Source: Mangifera indica
Taxonomy: Eukaryota > Streptophyta > Magnoliopsida > Sapindales > Anacardiaceae
DNA length: 64,000 nt
Assembly: GCF_011075055.1 (NCBI RefSeq)
Contig: NC_058147.1
Span: 9,052,001-9,116,000 of the forward strand
Direction of reading: 5' to 3'
The translations under genes were made by a program, and so were the position numbers. The notes beneath the pieces are model-generated. The model searched no databases, was not told the origin of the DNA, and was given only the letters and a program-made list of their open reading frames with translations. Shown here piece by piece: positions 46,501 through 59,985 of the stretch; the stretch's first letter is position 1, and each line of letters begins with the position of its first letter.

Positions 46501-49500
46501 TGAAGTAGCAGATGTCTTGCCAACAGATCAACAGTACCCTGCTTCAGAAAATAGTAAATCTAGTGTTCCATGTCTTGAAGATACTACAGTTGAAAAAGGG
46601 TCAAGTGCAATTGATATTCCCATTTCCGATGGGTTGCATGAAGATACTACCGATGCAGATAGTGGATTAGAAGGACAGTCCGTCTTGTCTTTAGAGCCAT
46701 ACAACCCAGCTATATTTTCTGGCTTCTCATCTCTCTCAGCCTCTCTAAAGAAAGTCATAGGGGATAATTTCCCTCTTGCCAATGCTGCCTCTTATCAGTC
46801 CCTATCATCGTTATTTGGTTTTAATGGAAAGGTTCCCAATGGTAAGGTCACAGAATTGCATCCGGTTTCAAAAGTTGATGATACACACCCGTATGAAATG
46901 GAAGCTAAAAGTATCTCTGATGGGGAGAAATTATCCGAAGAACATGGACAATCACCATCTATGTCTGGTGTACAGATATTAACAGAGGAACCTGGGCAGT
47001 CACCATCTATGCCTGATAAAGAGAAAGCCTCTGTGAACACTAGGAAAGATTATGGCAATGATGAAAATCAAGGGAAAAGTGAAGAGGATGCAAGTGCAGC
47101 ATTGGATTCTCAGAGTATTTTGGTTTTGGTGTCCAGCCGGAATGCTTTCAGGGATACTATTTGTGAGCAAAGCCATTTTTCTCACATCATGTTCTACAAG
47201 AATTTTGATATTCCTCTTGGAAAATTTCTTCAAGATAATTTACTCAATCAGGTTATACAGATCTCCCTTTATTAAGGAATATTATATATGTGTAATTTTC
47301 ATTTTAGATGTGATTTATCTAGTTTACTGGTGTTTCATTACAAAAGTGATATTCAAGAAAGACAATTTTCTCATTCTTGCAGAGTGTTCCTACCATAAAT
47401 TGGAAAACTTATAGTTTTTGCCTTTTAGTGTATTGTCACACAAGTTGCATCAGTTGAGTGACAGGGTTGCATGTATAGGTTGCCAAATTCTTTTAAGATT
47501 TACGTTCTGTTAACTTGTACTGTGCACTTAGACAAACTGCAATATTATGCAGAGAACCCAGTGTGCCACATGTGGTGAATTGCCTGAAGCTCACTTTTAC
47601 TATTATGCGCATCATAAGAAGCAGCTGACAATACAAGTGAAGCGGCTTCCTGATAGAAAACGCTCGCCTGGAGAAGTGGAAGGAAAAATTTGGATGTGGA
47701 GTCGCTGTGGTAAATGTAAATCTAAGATTGGAGTTTCAAAATCAACTAAGAGAGTGTTGATTTGCACTGCTGCCTGTAGTCTGTCGTTTGGAAAGTTTTT
47801 GGAGCTCAGCTTTTCTCACCATTCTTCATCTGATAGTGCCTCAAGCTGTGGGCATTCTGTGAGCAGGGACTTCCTGTACTTTTTTGGGTACAGATTCCTC
47901 TGTCCTCTTTGATTCAATGGAACATTTGTTGTGCATTCTGGTTTCTTTTTTGATTGAAAGGAATGGCATATTGTCCATGGCCTTTAGTCCAATGGCATCT
48001 TCACTTTCCAAATGAAAAAATAATAATCTATGCCATCTTGTTGCCTATAGTGGCAATGGTTTAGGATTTCACAGTTCAATGCAATGGGGAAATTAGGTGT
48101 TGTGCCATGTTGATTCAGTGTCAGGGAAGTGAATTGACTCTCTTGTGCTTGCATTTTTCTAACTGTTGAAGCTGTGTGCTCTATATTAATTCTGCAAAGA
48201 ATTACATTAAAATTTTGATTTACTTATAAGTCATGATATTTTGTTGAACTCCAGATTAGGTCCAATGGTTGCAATGTTCAGTTACTCTCCAGTCATAACT
48301 TATACTGTGTCTGTCCCACCACAAAAGCTGGAGTTCAGCCATTCAGTCACTAAAGAATGGCTCAAGGAAGAAGTTTGGAATGTATGTGGCTTATCTGATT
48401 TTGCCTTAATTCTTGATTTCTGAGAATGCCTGGATGTTTAGAAATTTATCTATTTTTCTTCACACCTTTGCTCTTTTCTAGTATATTATTTAACTGTGAG
48501 TATTTTTTTCTTTCAGTTATACACCAAAGGGATGACGCTGTTCACAGAAGTTGAAAGTTCTTTAAAGCAGATAGGATCTCGGTTGATGGGCTCAAAGCTG
48601 AACATCCGAGGCTCATTGAAAGAATTATCAGTTGTATTAGAGATTTTGAAGCAGGAATGTGCTGCCTTTAAGGTTAGTTTCTCTTGGTGCCTGTTTATGG
48701 AATTTTAGCTCTTGAGGAATTTTATAGCTTGCTTTTTCTTTTGTTTAGCGGTGTTACACATGTATGAGTAGCTATGCCAGCTCAATCTTTGACCTTAAAG
48801 ATTCCATAGTAGACATCTTTGAAAGTGCCCTTATTTTTTTTCATTTCATTGTCCATTTATCATGAGCATTTGTTTTGGTAGGATTCTTTTTTACTACATG
48901 ATATAAGTATGGGCCAAACTTGTTCAATCAGAAAGCTTGCCATAGAATTAATTCTGATTGAATGCATCTGTTTCATTAAAAAGGAAAAAAATAAAAGAAA
49001 GAAAGAACTGCTGTGCAGATAAAACTGGGGATTGATGATTACTTGGGGAATTTTTCGTTACTTGTGAAATTAAAGAGCTTGGAAATTGCTTAAATTGTTT
49101 GGTCTACACCCTTCCAGTATTATCACATTTTTTTAAAATGCAACAATTTTCTTTTCTTCCATTTTTTACAAAAAAACTAAGATGGTTTTGTACTTTGGTT
49201 TGGTTTTTGTTGGATATGGTAACAGGTGGATTTTCAAAATGCTGTCGCTGAGAATGGGAATCCAGATGAAACTGTCCATAAACTTCTCAGTTTGAACAGA
49301 TTACGATGGGAGATTCTGCTTGAATCATGCATTTGGGATAGGCGTCTGCATTCACTGATCTGGCCTGATCCTACAGTGGTCATTACTACTGGTGCCACTG
49401 AGAAAGTGGTGCAAGAGCAATCAAAGTCAAAGATGGAGGGACCAACTGTAGGGAATGAAGGATCAGAAAATGATGCTAGAAACGGTGACAAGTTTTCCAA

Positions 49501-51789
49501 TGGTTGTGGCGATATGAAAGATAAATTGGATTTATCAGCTGAAGCAAATGAAGGTGTTATCAAGGAAATTCCAATTGATGGTCTTGTGACAGAATTCAAA
49601 GAACATGAGGATATGTATAAGAAGGCATCTATTGTGTCAGAGGATGTTAGGACACCAGCTGTTGGTTGTTTAAGACCTAACAGTTTGACCAGTGATGACT
49701 TTACTGTGAGAAATAATGGTGCTGCTCAAAATCATTCAGGTGATAATGATTTTCAAGCAGAGAAAGTTCCTTTGCCTGACAACTTGAAAGGGTATGGAAC
49801 CATTTCAAATTTTGCAGAGACTGCAAATGGTCATTCTCCAGTTGATTCAAATGCATCTGAGAACAGTATCTCAGAGAGGTTATCCAACTTAGAAAAAGTG
49901 AATGGGTGGGTCTGGATGCCATTTTCAGAACTCCGACAGATATACATGAGGGATCTTCAGAAGGGATATGTGCCAAAATTTGAACATGTCAGTAGATACA
50001 CTCTTGAAAACTTGCCTGCTCTCAATCATATAATAACTGAGGAAGGCTCACGGCTACACGTCCCTCTGGGAACTGATAATTATATGGTGTCAGACTATGA
50101 GGGTGAACTCTCAAGCATAATTGCTTGCGCACTGTCCTTGTTGAAAGATCTACCTGTATCAGCAGCTTTAATAGGTGCAGAAAATAGGAAAGATAGTGAA
50201 ATGCCTGTCAAAACAACTGAACGCTTTTATAGCCTGTCACGAATTCCCACCATAAAATGTCCACAGTCTATAAATGGGACTACAGATTCAGATTCAGTCC
50301 ACCCTGCACTAAGCATTTCTTCGGATGATTCACGCTTCTCAAGTTTTGATGGATTGAATTTGTTGGAATCTTTGATTCCTCCTGAAATCCTTAGCCCAGA
50401 GGTTTCTTTCGGGGTTGCAAAAACACTTGGAAAGAGTAAATTCTCTGTCAAGTGTCTATATGCAAACCAGTTCCGTGATCTACGGAGTCGATGCTGCCCA
50501 TCTGAGATTGATTATATCGGTTCTCTCAGCCGTTGTAGAAACTGGGATGCCAAAGGCGGAAAGAGCAAATCCCTCTTTGCGAAAACACTTGATGATAGGT
50601 TCATTATTAAGGAAATTAAGAAGACTGAATTTGATTCATTTGACAAGTTTGCCCTGCACTACTTCAAGTACATGAATGAGTCATTTGAATTAGGAAATCA
50701 AACTTGCCTTGCCAAAGTTCTTGGTATTTATCAGGTTTGTGAAATTGATTTTTCTTTTTTTGTGGGGTGATTTCCTTTTGTTGTTTATATTTCTTTTATT
50801 CTTTATCTAAATGCTTGGTGTCTTTCCAGGTAACTGTAAGACAGACAAAAAGTGGGAAAGAGACGAGACATGATGTGATGGTTATGGAGAATCTTACCTT
50901 CGGTCGGAATATTTCTCGCCAGTATGATCTGAAAGGGGCTCTACATGCTCGATATAGTTCAGTTGTTGATGGTTCAGGGAATGTTCTTTTGGATCAGAAT
51001 TTTGTCAATGACATGAATTCCTCCCCCTTATATGTTAGTAATAAAGCGAAGCGTATCTTGCAACGAGCTGTTTGGAATGACACAACTTTCCTGAATGTAA
51101 GTGAACTTGCTCATGATAACTGTGATCTTTTTATCTATGTAGATTTCTTAGTCATGGGATCACCCACTTTCAATTGAGGCACTATATAGTTTGGCATTTC
51201 AGTTTAAAATACAGTAAAAATTATAGTTATAAAATTGCCAGATGCTCTTGTGGTATATTACGTAATAAGAGGAAGCAATTTGTTCTCTTCCTCTCCCCTG
51301 ATCCTTGCTCTTTTTCTCTTGGCCTCTTATTAAGTTCTGTTCTCTATTTCCTGGAATTAATTGGCTGCAGGTAATATTGTCCTTGTGAACCATAAGATCT
51401 GATATTGTTTCCTGTTATGATTTCCTGAACATATAGTTGTCGTAATATAAGCAACTCGCTGATTTGCTTTTGTTTTGCAGTCGATAGATGTGATGGACTA
51501 TTCTTTACTTGTTGGGGTAGATAGTGAGCGCCAAGAGCTTGTATGTGGTATCATAGATTATCTGAGGCAGTATACCTGGGACAAGCACCTAGAAACGTGG
51601 GTTAAGTCTTCTCTCGCTCCTAAAAATGTGCTGCCCACTGTTATTTCTCCGATAGAGTACAAGAAAAGATTCAGAAAGTTCATGTCTACACACTTCCTGA
51701 GTGTTCCAGACCATTGGTGCTCGGAAGAATCACAAGACCCGTGTAAACTCTGTTGCACCAATGATGACATATCTCCCCAGGAGTCCTAA
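43523..51789 (+). CDS. FAB1D: 1-phosphatidylinositol-3-phosphate 5-kinase, FAB1D type (FYVE-less)
   Basis: Twelve coding exons: 43523-43763, 43866-43899, 43989-44684, 45103-45247, 45321-45665, 46358-47251, 47553-47887, 48255-48381, 48517-48672, 49226-50734, 50830-51096, 51481-51789. Every join is GT..AG and in frame, giving 1685 residues. It phosphorylates PtdIns3P to PtdIns(3,5)P2 on endosomal/vacuolar membranes. The N-terminus has no FYVE domain, only CxxC pairs (CCMCHYC, CGLC), then an acidic segment (YDDDDDNDDGF). Residues of about 300-520 are the Cpn60/TCP1-like domain (NVVLVEKTVSRD, GCPTRLGCTVLLKGSN). About 720-940 is the Fab1 cysteine-containing region (RTQCATCGELPEAH, LSFGKFLELSFSHH, SCGHSVSRDFLYFFG). 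From about 1385 is the PIPK catalytic domain with RFIIKEIKKTE, YDLKGALHARY, MDYSLLVGVD and IIDYLRQYTWDKHLETWVK. The missing FYVE and the CHYCGAE start favour FAB1D over FAB1A/B. It runs convergently to the exostosin gene. Confidence 0.92.
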
Positions 51790-52667
51790 AAGGAAAGGAG
51801 CGAGATAGGTCTTCCATCCTGTATCTTTTGTATCATGTTTCTACATTTATTTATTTAGTTCATCCATTTTACAGCCACAGAAATACTGTAAATAGAATTT
51901 TCCAGGGTAGTCTTATATTAATAGGTCTGTCATGTCCGGCTGATATAGATTTTTTTTTTTCTTGTCTATCGAGAAAATGTAGAGTGTGCAGTGTTTGAAA
52001 GATGGTGATTTCTTAGAATCAATGAAAAGTTGCAGCTATATTCCATGAAGATATTTTAGTATGCATTATTTTGTATGCAATTATTGTATTATTGGAAAGC
52101 TCGTGTTTCAAGCCAAATGCGTCATGAATTAGACATGTTGACAATTGTGTTTGACTTAGAAGTTTACCAATCTAAAGCCATGTTTAGACAAAATGTCTAG
52201 TTAGCCGAATCATGAATCATATATCATATTGTGTATTAAAAATCTAATTTTTTTGTATTATATATCGAGAATTGTATTGTATTACAAATATTCCAATAAT
52301 ACAATAATTGCATCCAAAATAATGCATTATAAAACTATGCTTTCCTCTGTCTATCAAAACAACATCATAGACTAATATAAATTTTTTTTAAAGACAAGTA
52401 TGAATTTTATTTCAAAATGTGTAACAATCCGGATGTAAGTAAACAATGATTTAATAGCACATTAGAAAAGTAGTATGGACTAGTTCTGTGAAATGGTACA
52501 TAAGGCTCAGCAACTTGAATAATTCATAACTTACTTAATATATGAAGTAAGAAATAAAAGTGGGAAATATTTAAGTAGAAAGGAGAACTAACAATTGAAT
52601 CAATTGGACAATGGGAACAGTCCCTCTGGTGTCAAAAACAATCATACCGTCTGTGAAACACCAACAT
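51790..52667. other. Convergent 3' regions
   Basis: Holds the 3'UTRs of FAB1D (+) and the exostosin gene (-). AT-rich; a small inverted pair (GTATTATATATCG..., ATTGTATTGTATTAC) occurs near 52,255-52,310. Confidence 0.4.
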
Positions 52668-54975
52668 TTAAGTACAATGGCAACGTAAGGGAATGGACAC
52701 ACCTGGTGGTCTTCTCCTATCTCGTACAATGGCTTCCTTGATCATGGGCACTTTTTGGTGAACTTTTCTCCAAATATGATTTACAGCACCATTTTGGGGA
52801 AGTGGCCCGATGCCACCAGGATGACCACTATCATAGACAAAAATTGATTGAATTTCAGCCATTTTGCGACGAAAGTTATCTCTCTTCTCCTGGGAAAAAC
52901 TTCTAAGATGACCCAGAAGCCAATTTGGTCTCAATGCTTCATCTACTGCCACAAAAACAGAGAATTCTGAATAGTCCACCATCCCTTCAAATGGAAGCTC
53001 AATATTATCGCTAACAATGACAGGTATACAAAGACTTTGAATGGCATCAAAAAGCCGGCATGATGTGGGGGTATCCCCAGCTGGGTGCAAACAAAATTCA
53101 GACGATCTCATCCCTTTAATTGATTGTTCCCTCCCAGTGGCATTAGGGAAGCCCTCTTCCATGACAACTCCGGGCTTATTAATCAACAAGTCCCATAACT
53201 TTTCCCGAACTAAGCCTCCCTGTAAATACAAGACGCATCTGATTGATATAAGAGCATGAGCTACAAAAAAGATGCTTGACACTTCACATTGTCTTAGATC
53301 TTAGAACAGCGATGACCGCTATTTTTACTAGCTATCAGAAAGAGAATATGAAAAAATATATGAATGAATTAGAGACTGACCCTGTGCCTATGTTTAGCCC
53401 CTTTAAAATAAAGAAAGATATGGCGTTTCTTATTTTTTGACAAATGCAATCTGGGAAGCAAATGCGTGTATGGGACAATGACATCTTTAAGCAAGGAAAC
53501 TTGCATGTGTTGTATCATCTCCGATGAGCTACCATTGGATGACTTTGAGTCAAGTCTGTACCAACCACCAAAATCTACTACCAGTAGAATTGCTGGGGCT
53601 ATCTCAGCTCGAACATGCCACATTGCAACTGGGTCTGCCAAACAATGCTTCAATCATGAGCTGCAGAATACCAAAGCAGGACCTTGTTCACCACATCATT
53701 ATCACAATCATAAGCATAATCATAATTCTATTGAAATCCCTTCAAAATATAACTAAAACACAGACACAATTTACTTATCCTGAGTACCCTCCAATTTTTC
53801 CAATTTCTATGAAAGTTATAAAACGATTTCGGAATCTCCATCTAGACAAACTACCTTAAGAAAAGAATAAAAATTCAAATTCTGGATAGTCCTAACAAAA
53901 TTTCACTAAGTTTTGCAATTATCATTATAAGGTTTCAACAAAGTTTACAATCTTGGAGGTTTTTGACTAATTCAATGAAATTACAAAAATTATCTATCTG
54001 TAAGGAGATTTCTAACGAATTTTGACCAACTAAGCTGGTGTATTTGACCCACAAAATTTTTCTACAAGCAATACACAGAGAATGATTCCAACAAATTTTC
54101 TAAAACCTTAAAGTTTTCCAACTAACTCTTCAAAAAAATTTAGCTCAAAGTTGAACATAATTATAGATTCTTTTTAAAATTTTAAAAAATTTACAAAACT
54201 TATGAGTCTTCTGAACTACTTATTCACTAACATTGAGCTTACTAGCAATATTTTATCCATAAATATGTATAACAATCATTAAACAGAATTTTAACCACAA
54301 TATTCAAAATCCCAACAAGAAAGAATCTAAATTTCATCAAAAGCCAAACTTGAACTTACCTGTAAGAACAAACACATGATCTCTACCACCAGACCTCCTC
54401 CAAGCCTCAGACTTTTTCACAATCTCAACAACCTCCTTCTGCCTTTTATAATCTTCATTCTCCTCGCTCTTCTTCCTAAACGAACTCCTCTCCTTCCCCA
54501 GCTCCATCTCCGCACTCAACGTGGCAAAAAAGGGCACAAAAACGACATCAGCCTCCTCAACCCTGAAAACCCTCTTCGCAAACGAGTCCCCCCTCACGTT
54601 CTCTGGGCTCTCCAGGTCGCCCAAGATCCAATACTCCGCACTGTACTGCTTAATCAACGGGTTTTCGGGAAACGGCGGGAACTTTAGCCGCTCATGGTGG
54701 ATCTGGTGATCTGGGTCAAAAGGAAGACGAGCGTCTGGTGACGTGGAGGCCCAATATTGGTTGAGGAGGTCGTAGTTGAAGGATCTGGGGAGGTCGGCGA
54801 CGAAGACTTTGATAGAGGATTGTGGAGAGCTGTTGAGTTCAGCGAGTTTGCAGGTAGGTTTAGGGTAGTTTGCAACGAAGAAGAAGGAAAGCGAGAAGAT
54901 TGACAGGAGAGTGAAGGAGAGGAAGATACAGGGGATCGAGGGAAACGATGAGTATGTGGGTGATTTCGCACACAT
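52668..54975 (-). CDS. Exostosin-family glycosyltransferase (GT47, ARAD-like)
   Basis: Three exons: 54975-54360, 53634-53381 and 53219-52668, all GT..AG, giving 473 residues. Residues 13-36 (IPCIFLSFTLLSIFSLSFFFV) form a signal anchor, so it is a type II Golgi membrane protein. The luminal part carries the exostosin domain: IKVFVADLPRSFNYDLL, a central AEYWILGDLE and ADVVFVPFFATLSAE, then DPVAMWHVRAEIAPAILLVV, VIVPYTHLLPRL, LYFKGAKHRHR, and the nucleotide-sugar binding end SEFCLHPAGDTPTSCRLFDAI, IPVIVSD.IELPFEG. By recall it matches Arabidopsis At1g67410, a relative of ARAD1/2 arabinosyltransferases. Donor sugar and acceptor are unknown; cell-wall polysaccharide or arabinogalactan synthesis is likely. 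The joins restore the family's conserved VLTDPVAMWH exactly. Confidence 0.9.
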
Positions 54976-55149
54976 TTTGGTTCGTTTGTCTTCAAGCTCA
55001 AGTCCCTCTAGTCTCAGAGTGTTTAATGTTCTGTAGCATTGAGGTCATATTTGTTACTTTTTGAAGAAGATGTCCTTTTTGATAGAAAAAATATAGGGAT
55101 GAAAAGGTCATTCACCGGCAAAATCATTAAGGAAAAATTAAAGATTATT
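54976..55149. other. Exostosin gene upstream region
   Basis: Presumed promoter and short leader of the minus-strand gene; CT-rich on the coding strand (around 55,000). No TATA box called. Confidence 0.3.
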
Positions 55150-55980
55150 GTTATGGACACAGTTTTTATTCATAATTTCGTGCATAAATAATGATACTTC
55201 GTTATATAATTATATTATTAAAAATTTAAAAATAAAATAATATCTAATTATATAATAATATATTATTATTTATGCATATAATTTTATTAAAAATTAATTC
55301 TGCATGAATAATTAAAACAAATTAATATAATTTCAGCCTTAACATGATAGTAAATTTACTGAATTCATGCATTTACCAGTTATTTTGCATTAATATGAAT
55401 GTATAATACTATATATAATACTATGTATATACATTTTGAATATATAAAATAAGTATATAAATGTTATATTTTTATGTGATTAAGTATTACTTTACTTTTA
55501 ATTCAAAATCACCAATCACATAATAACACATTATCTGTATGTATATTTGATCTACTCAAAAAAATATACACAGTTTTATTAAATATGTATAGTATTATAA
55601 TGAATAATATCATATATTATATTTAATATATTCCATACTCAGCCGATTTCGTCAAATAGATAAATCCCAAGACACAGTAATTAAATCCATATCTAGTACA
55701 TCAAATAATTCAAGGTTTCATTTTGTTGTTGTAACACCTCACTATTCAATATGAATGATGTTTAAATGTCACTTATTTATACTAATTTGTTTTCATTAAC
55801 TTAATAAGATATGAAAATTATGAGTAATACTATATACAAAATAATAAACATAAACTTATATACAAATGATAATATATCATTATCTGTTTCAAAATCATAT
55901 AATCATGCGATGACATATCATTATTTGTATATAAATTTATGCTCAATTATTGGAAAACTATATAGCTAAATTACTGTAAA
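55150..55980. repeat. Cluster of AT-rich MITE-like repeats
   Basis: Contains at least two pieces with the same text (TTTTAATTCAAAATCACCAATCACATAATAACAC-type near 55,495-55,530 and TTTCAAAATCATATAATCATGCGATGACA-type near 55,885-55,915) also seen at 18,140 and 37,510. A third piece near 55,160-55,320 shows palindromic AT sequence with GCATAAATAATGATACTTCG. Ends are not resolved. Confidence 0.4.
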
Positions 55981-56243
55981 CATTTCTAAGGGATAGCTGT
56001 GATTACAGATCGGTCCACACAAACCAACACTTGGGTAATGAGTTGATTCAAATGAACTCTAAATGATGCAGAAAAATATGGACATAAACAATGTTTCACA
56101 TTCAAAGTGAGTTCAATTCCAACCATTACAAATTCTAAAATAGAAAATATAATACAAAAGCTCTAATACTATTCCAAGATCAAAGAAGAGAGTCCTCCCC
56201 TCTTAGACCTTGGATTTAATAGAAAAAAGAAAAGGGATAATAA

Positions 56244-56546
56244 TTAACGGTCTGTTGCCAACTCATCAAAATTCCAGTCTCGAACAATGTCCCTTCTCAC
56301 TGCACAACTCCGGACTAGCCGTGGAGTGCCTTCCATTCCCATGCTGCCTTGAATACAGGGCTGTGGGGTGACTTTGGATGAGGACCCTATTGAAGAAGCT
56401 GATCTTGGAGCTGGAAGAGCTTTCCTGGCTAAGCAGTTGGCTATGGCCAAACATCTCCCTTCATTGTCTGAACTTGAAACGGAATAACTCCTGAAGGAGT
56501 GTGATGGACTTTCGACGTTATGGCACACTAGACATGCTAGACTCAT
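56244..56546 (-). CDS. Conserved small plant protein of unknown function (100 aa)
   Basis: A single coding exon of 100 residues. It starts MSLACLVCHNVESPSHSFRS, has a serine-rich stretch (SYSVSSSDNEGRC) and a basic, proline-containing middle, and ends RSCAVRRDIVRDWNFDELA. I recall very similar short proteins across flowering plants, with the same start and the same VRRD..RDWNFDE end, but no assigned function. There is no signal peptide or membrane segment. The ATG sits 19 bp after an acceptor-like CTGTCATTTTATTAG (ending at 56,566), consistent with a spliced 5'UTR. The frame is clean and codon use is ordinary, so I consider it a real gene. Confidence 0.75.
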   Translation of the reverse strand: MSLACLVCHNVESPSHSFRSYSVSSSDNEGRCLAIANCLARKALPAPRSASSIGSSSKVTPQPCIQGSMGMEGTPRLVRSCAVRRDIVRDWNFDELATDR

Positions 56547-58770
56547 GATTAGTCTCCGAGGAGTCTAATAAAAATGACAGATACCCTTTCGCTTCAATGT
56601 AGATGACACTATCTAACAAAGAGTACTCAGTATCAGAATGATAAAATATGCATCGCATGAACTGTAAAGAAGGCAAAATTTAGACTACTTTGGCGATGCT
56701 AAAAAGCTAGGAAATTGTTTGCCAACTGCAGTTCAACATAACCTTTAGTAGAATCACAAGTAACTTAACAAACATGAAGTTGCTATGCTAATCATTAATA
56801 TCAATTTTAGGCTCTTCCTATAATAGTGTTCACAAGAAAATGGTGAAATGATGGGCATAGTGAGTGCATGCATGACTAGAGTTAAAAGCAATCAATGCTA
56901 TTGATATTCTGTGACTCTGGCCAACTCATTTATCTATCTCCCACAAAATCAATGCTTTTGACTTCCATTACAATGCTCAACAAATATCCAAGGATCTACC
57001 AAGAATACATCAAGTTGAAGATGATTGCTACACTATATACCTAAACTTTAATATTATTATTTTCTATCATTTTCCTTTAAAACTTCAGCCAAAACCTAAG
57101 CGTGAAGGCTACAACAACAATTTCAACATTAATTCAAAATCCAAAACTACATTTTTTTTTCTGATAGAAAGTTCAATCAAATGGGACATTCTTCATTTTA
57201 AAATTTTCAGACAAACCTGAAATACAATCAATCTTAAGGATTATTATAAACTTCTACTATTTATGTAGGCATTTATTTCATTAATTCTTAAGTTTGCAGC
57301 CGTATGCCAAGACACTTAGGTGGATCATTATCATGTGAAATCATTATCACATAAAGAATAAAATATAATAAAAACTCTCTCTCATTAAGAGTAATATAAA
57401 GAATCACCTGCACCAGAAAAGATCATACGAGAACATAGCCAAAGACAGGAATAAATTTTGAGAGTCTTCCCACAGGGCAAGAAAAACTGGATTCTGAACT
57501 TTGACAACAGAGGTTCCATCAACAGTGAGAAATAATTTTGTGTCAAAATAACCAATCTATCCCTTATTAAAAAGTTGGGCTCACAGTTACAAGAATACTT
57601 TCTTCAGTGCGAGTTACAGAATAGATTAGCTACTCCTATCCTTATATCAACAAACAAGACATGAAATCTATATTTAAGAATAAGCTTAAACATGAAACAC
57701 AAGAAATCCAGGAAACTCCATTTCAAATAAACTAAAATCCTAGCTACATAATTCTCATTTCTTAAAAGAAACATCAAATGAAAGGGATATATCTTATTTA
57801 CTCAAAGCCAAGCATCCTCATGACCTACTACCTCCATTTCCAAAACTTGAGAGTGCATACTATGTTAACAAACAAACTATCCCTCTTTGCTAAATATCTT
57901 GACAAGAATGAAGCAATATTTTTCCATTATACTAAGGTAATAAGTAATGAATACTCAGCATCGGACTTCAAATATAAGTGGTCTAGATTGAAAATTTAGA
58001 AGCAAGCCACCCACCTTGATATTTAACACATACTAACCTATTTAACGTAAATACTTCACATCCAGAAAATATAGGACAAACTCCTTGAAAGCTACAACAT
58101 TCCAAGCTAAACTTCCCAGCTATATTTACGAGCAACGAAAAGTTCAACAAAAGCAATCTTTACAGATAGCAAGAAAAATGTAATCAATAAAATAAATAGA
58201 AAAAAAAGCACTCCAAGGATGAATGTCAGAAAATTTGACAATTTAACAGGCCTTAAGATCAAAAAACAAAGACGATGATGATGACAACAATGCTAATCAA
58301 CTGTTCTTTTTCTTTCTAAAACTCAAATCCAACTCAATAACAGGGGCGTAATTTCTATACTTGAGATAAAAGATTCCACTTTTAATACATCTGGGTGTTA
58401 AAATCAAATTCTCAACCAACTAATCCTTAACATCGACTGAAACCTAATAAGCATTTCACCATTAAAACAAGAAACCCATCTCTCAAACTACTATTTTTCC
58501 GCAATTAAGCAAACGAACCAAAGCCAATGAGAATCATCAAAACCCAACAAAGCTTTCACTTCAAGAACTCAAATAACCCAACTCAATCACACAACCATAC
58601 AAATCCTCACAAACCCACATGCAACAACAAACAAACAAAACAACCCACATCAAATTCATAACAAAATGACACTGAGATCCATCGAAAACAAACCTTTTAC
58701 TCTCGTGTGTTCGCCTCTGTAACTTATGTCAATGGGTTCGTTGATTGTTTCGGTTCCTGTGAAACTAAAA
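56547..58770 (-). other. Predicted 5'UTR exon and 2.1-kb leader intron of the 100-aa gene
   Basis: On the minus strand a leader of about 75 bp (58,770-58,695) ends TAAAAG before GTTTGT, and the acceptor is at about 56,566. Between them is AT-rich sequence without gene or clear transposon. Exact borders are inferred. The alternative is that part of this span is intergenic and the gene starts closer to the ATG. Confidence 0.4.
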
Positions 58771-58797
58771 AGAGAAGGATCTAAGTGTCAACAGAAG

Positions 58798-58805
58798 CTT
58801 ATATA
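58798..58805 (-). promoter_or_regulatory. TATA box of the 100-aa gene
   Basis: TATATAAG on the minus strand, about 30 bp before the predicted start of the leader exon. Confidence 0.4.
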
Positions 58806-59985
58806 TGTATGTACATATGTAATGTATGTAATGTGGGAGAAGAAGAGTGTAAAGGGGGATCAGAATCTGCAAACAAGGACTAGTAAGTGGTGGTCACACG
58901 CACGCGCAAAACTTGGAGTTCAGGTGGTTATTCGTATTCTAAATTGGGTTACGCTTTGAATTGGATTTGGATTTTCATGAGTGGTGATGGTGGGATTTTA
59001 CCTACATTAACGGGTTGAAGAAATAAATTGGTGTTGGAGTTGGACATGGACTTGGCAGGTTACAAACTTACAGTCTAACAGTGAAACTGTAAACTATATT
59101 TTGGCCTTTTCGTTTGAAATAAGTTTTTAGCCATGTTTTTTTTTTTTTTTTAAATCCATTTTGAATGTTAACATGCTAAAGAGGATAGTTCAGTTTAATC
59201 GATGATCAGACCATTTTGCCAATGATCAAAATAATAACAAACAATTTATAATCATAAAATTGGACCAATTGAATTGACCGTAATTTATAATCATAAAATT
59301 TTGTTTGACAAAATTGATCAATGGGATTTTGGGTTATTATGTTTTTTTTTTTTTAATTTCATTTTTCTGTTAATAGGATCAAATCCGAGTTTTTACTTTA
59401 TCTAATTGATTGAATTGTCCGATCTAATCCAATCTAACTTTTTAAAAGGTTTTTCAGTTACAGTTATTGAAAACCTACACTACACAGTTTAAGAAATTAC
59501 AGTTATTGAGTTGATTATTGTATATGTCCAAATCCAATTTGTCTCCTTCATAATTAAACATTAGACATGTATAAAATTATTTTACAGTTTGTCTAATTAT
59601 CATTTACTCGTGTAAATTACTTAGTTTACCACGGTGGAAGATACAAATAAAAAAGTATATAGAGAGAAAATTCAGGGTTTGGAGACAGAAGCCAATACTC
59701 TCATCTCAGGAAAGATTTTAACAGAGTTGTTGTTGGTCTCCAAAATGGGAAAGGAAATCAACAAATTGTAAGAAAACTCAAGATCATGTCAGAATAAAAT
59801 GGTACCCACAATTTTCTTAAAATAAAAAACATTTAGTAAAAAAAATATATACACACAAAATATATTAAAAGATATAATCAGACATGAATTTATGCTTATT
59901 TTATAAATAAATATGTGTTTACTTTTCAAACTTTAATTGAATTATTTTGTGTATTTGACAAATTGGGTTGCCCAAGTGACCATAT
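58806..59985. other. Intergenic, nothing recognised
   Basis: AT-rich DNA upstream of the 100-aa gene. Short T runs at 59,140 and 59,345. No supported feature. Confidence 0.3.

Noticed and set aside
46528..47233. Several ORFs on both strands within FAB1D exon 6, and the intron-run extension at 47052-47414
   Set aside because: Other-frame shadows of a serine-rich coding exon; the family match and splice sites decide the frame.
58726..58959. 77-codon plus ORF MSMGSLIVSVPVK...
   Set aside because: It lies antisense across the predicted leader exon and promoter of the 100-aa gene, with no domain or splice context.
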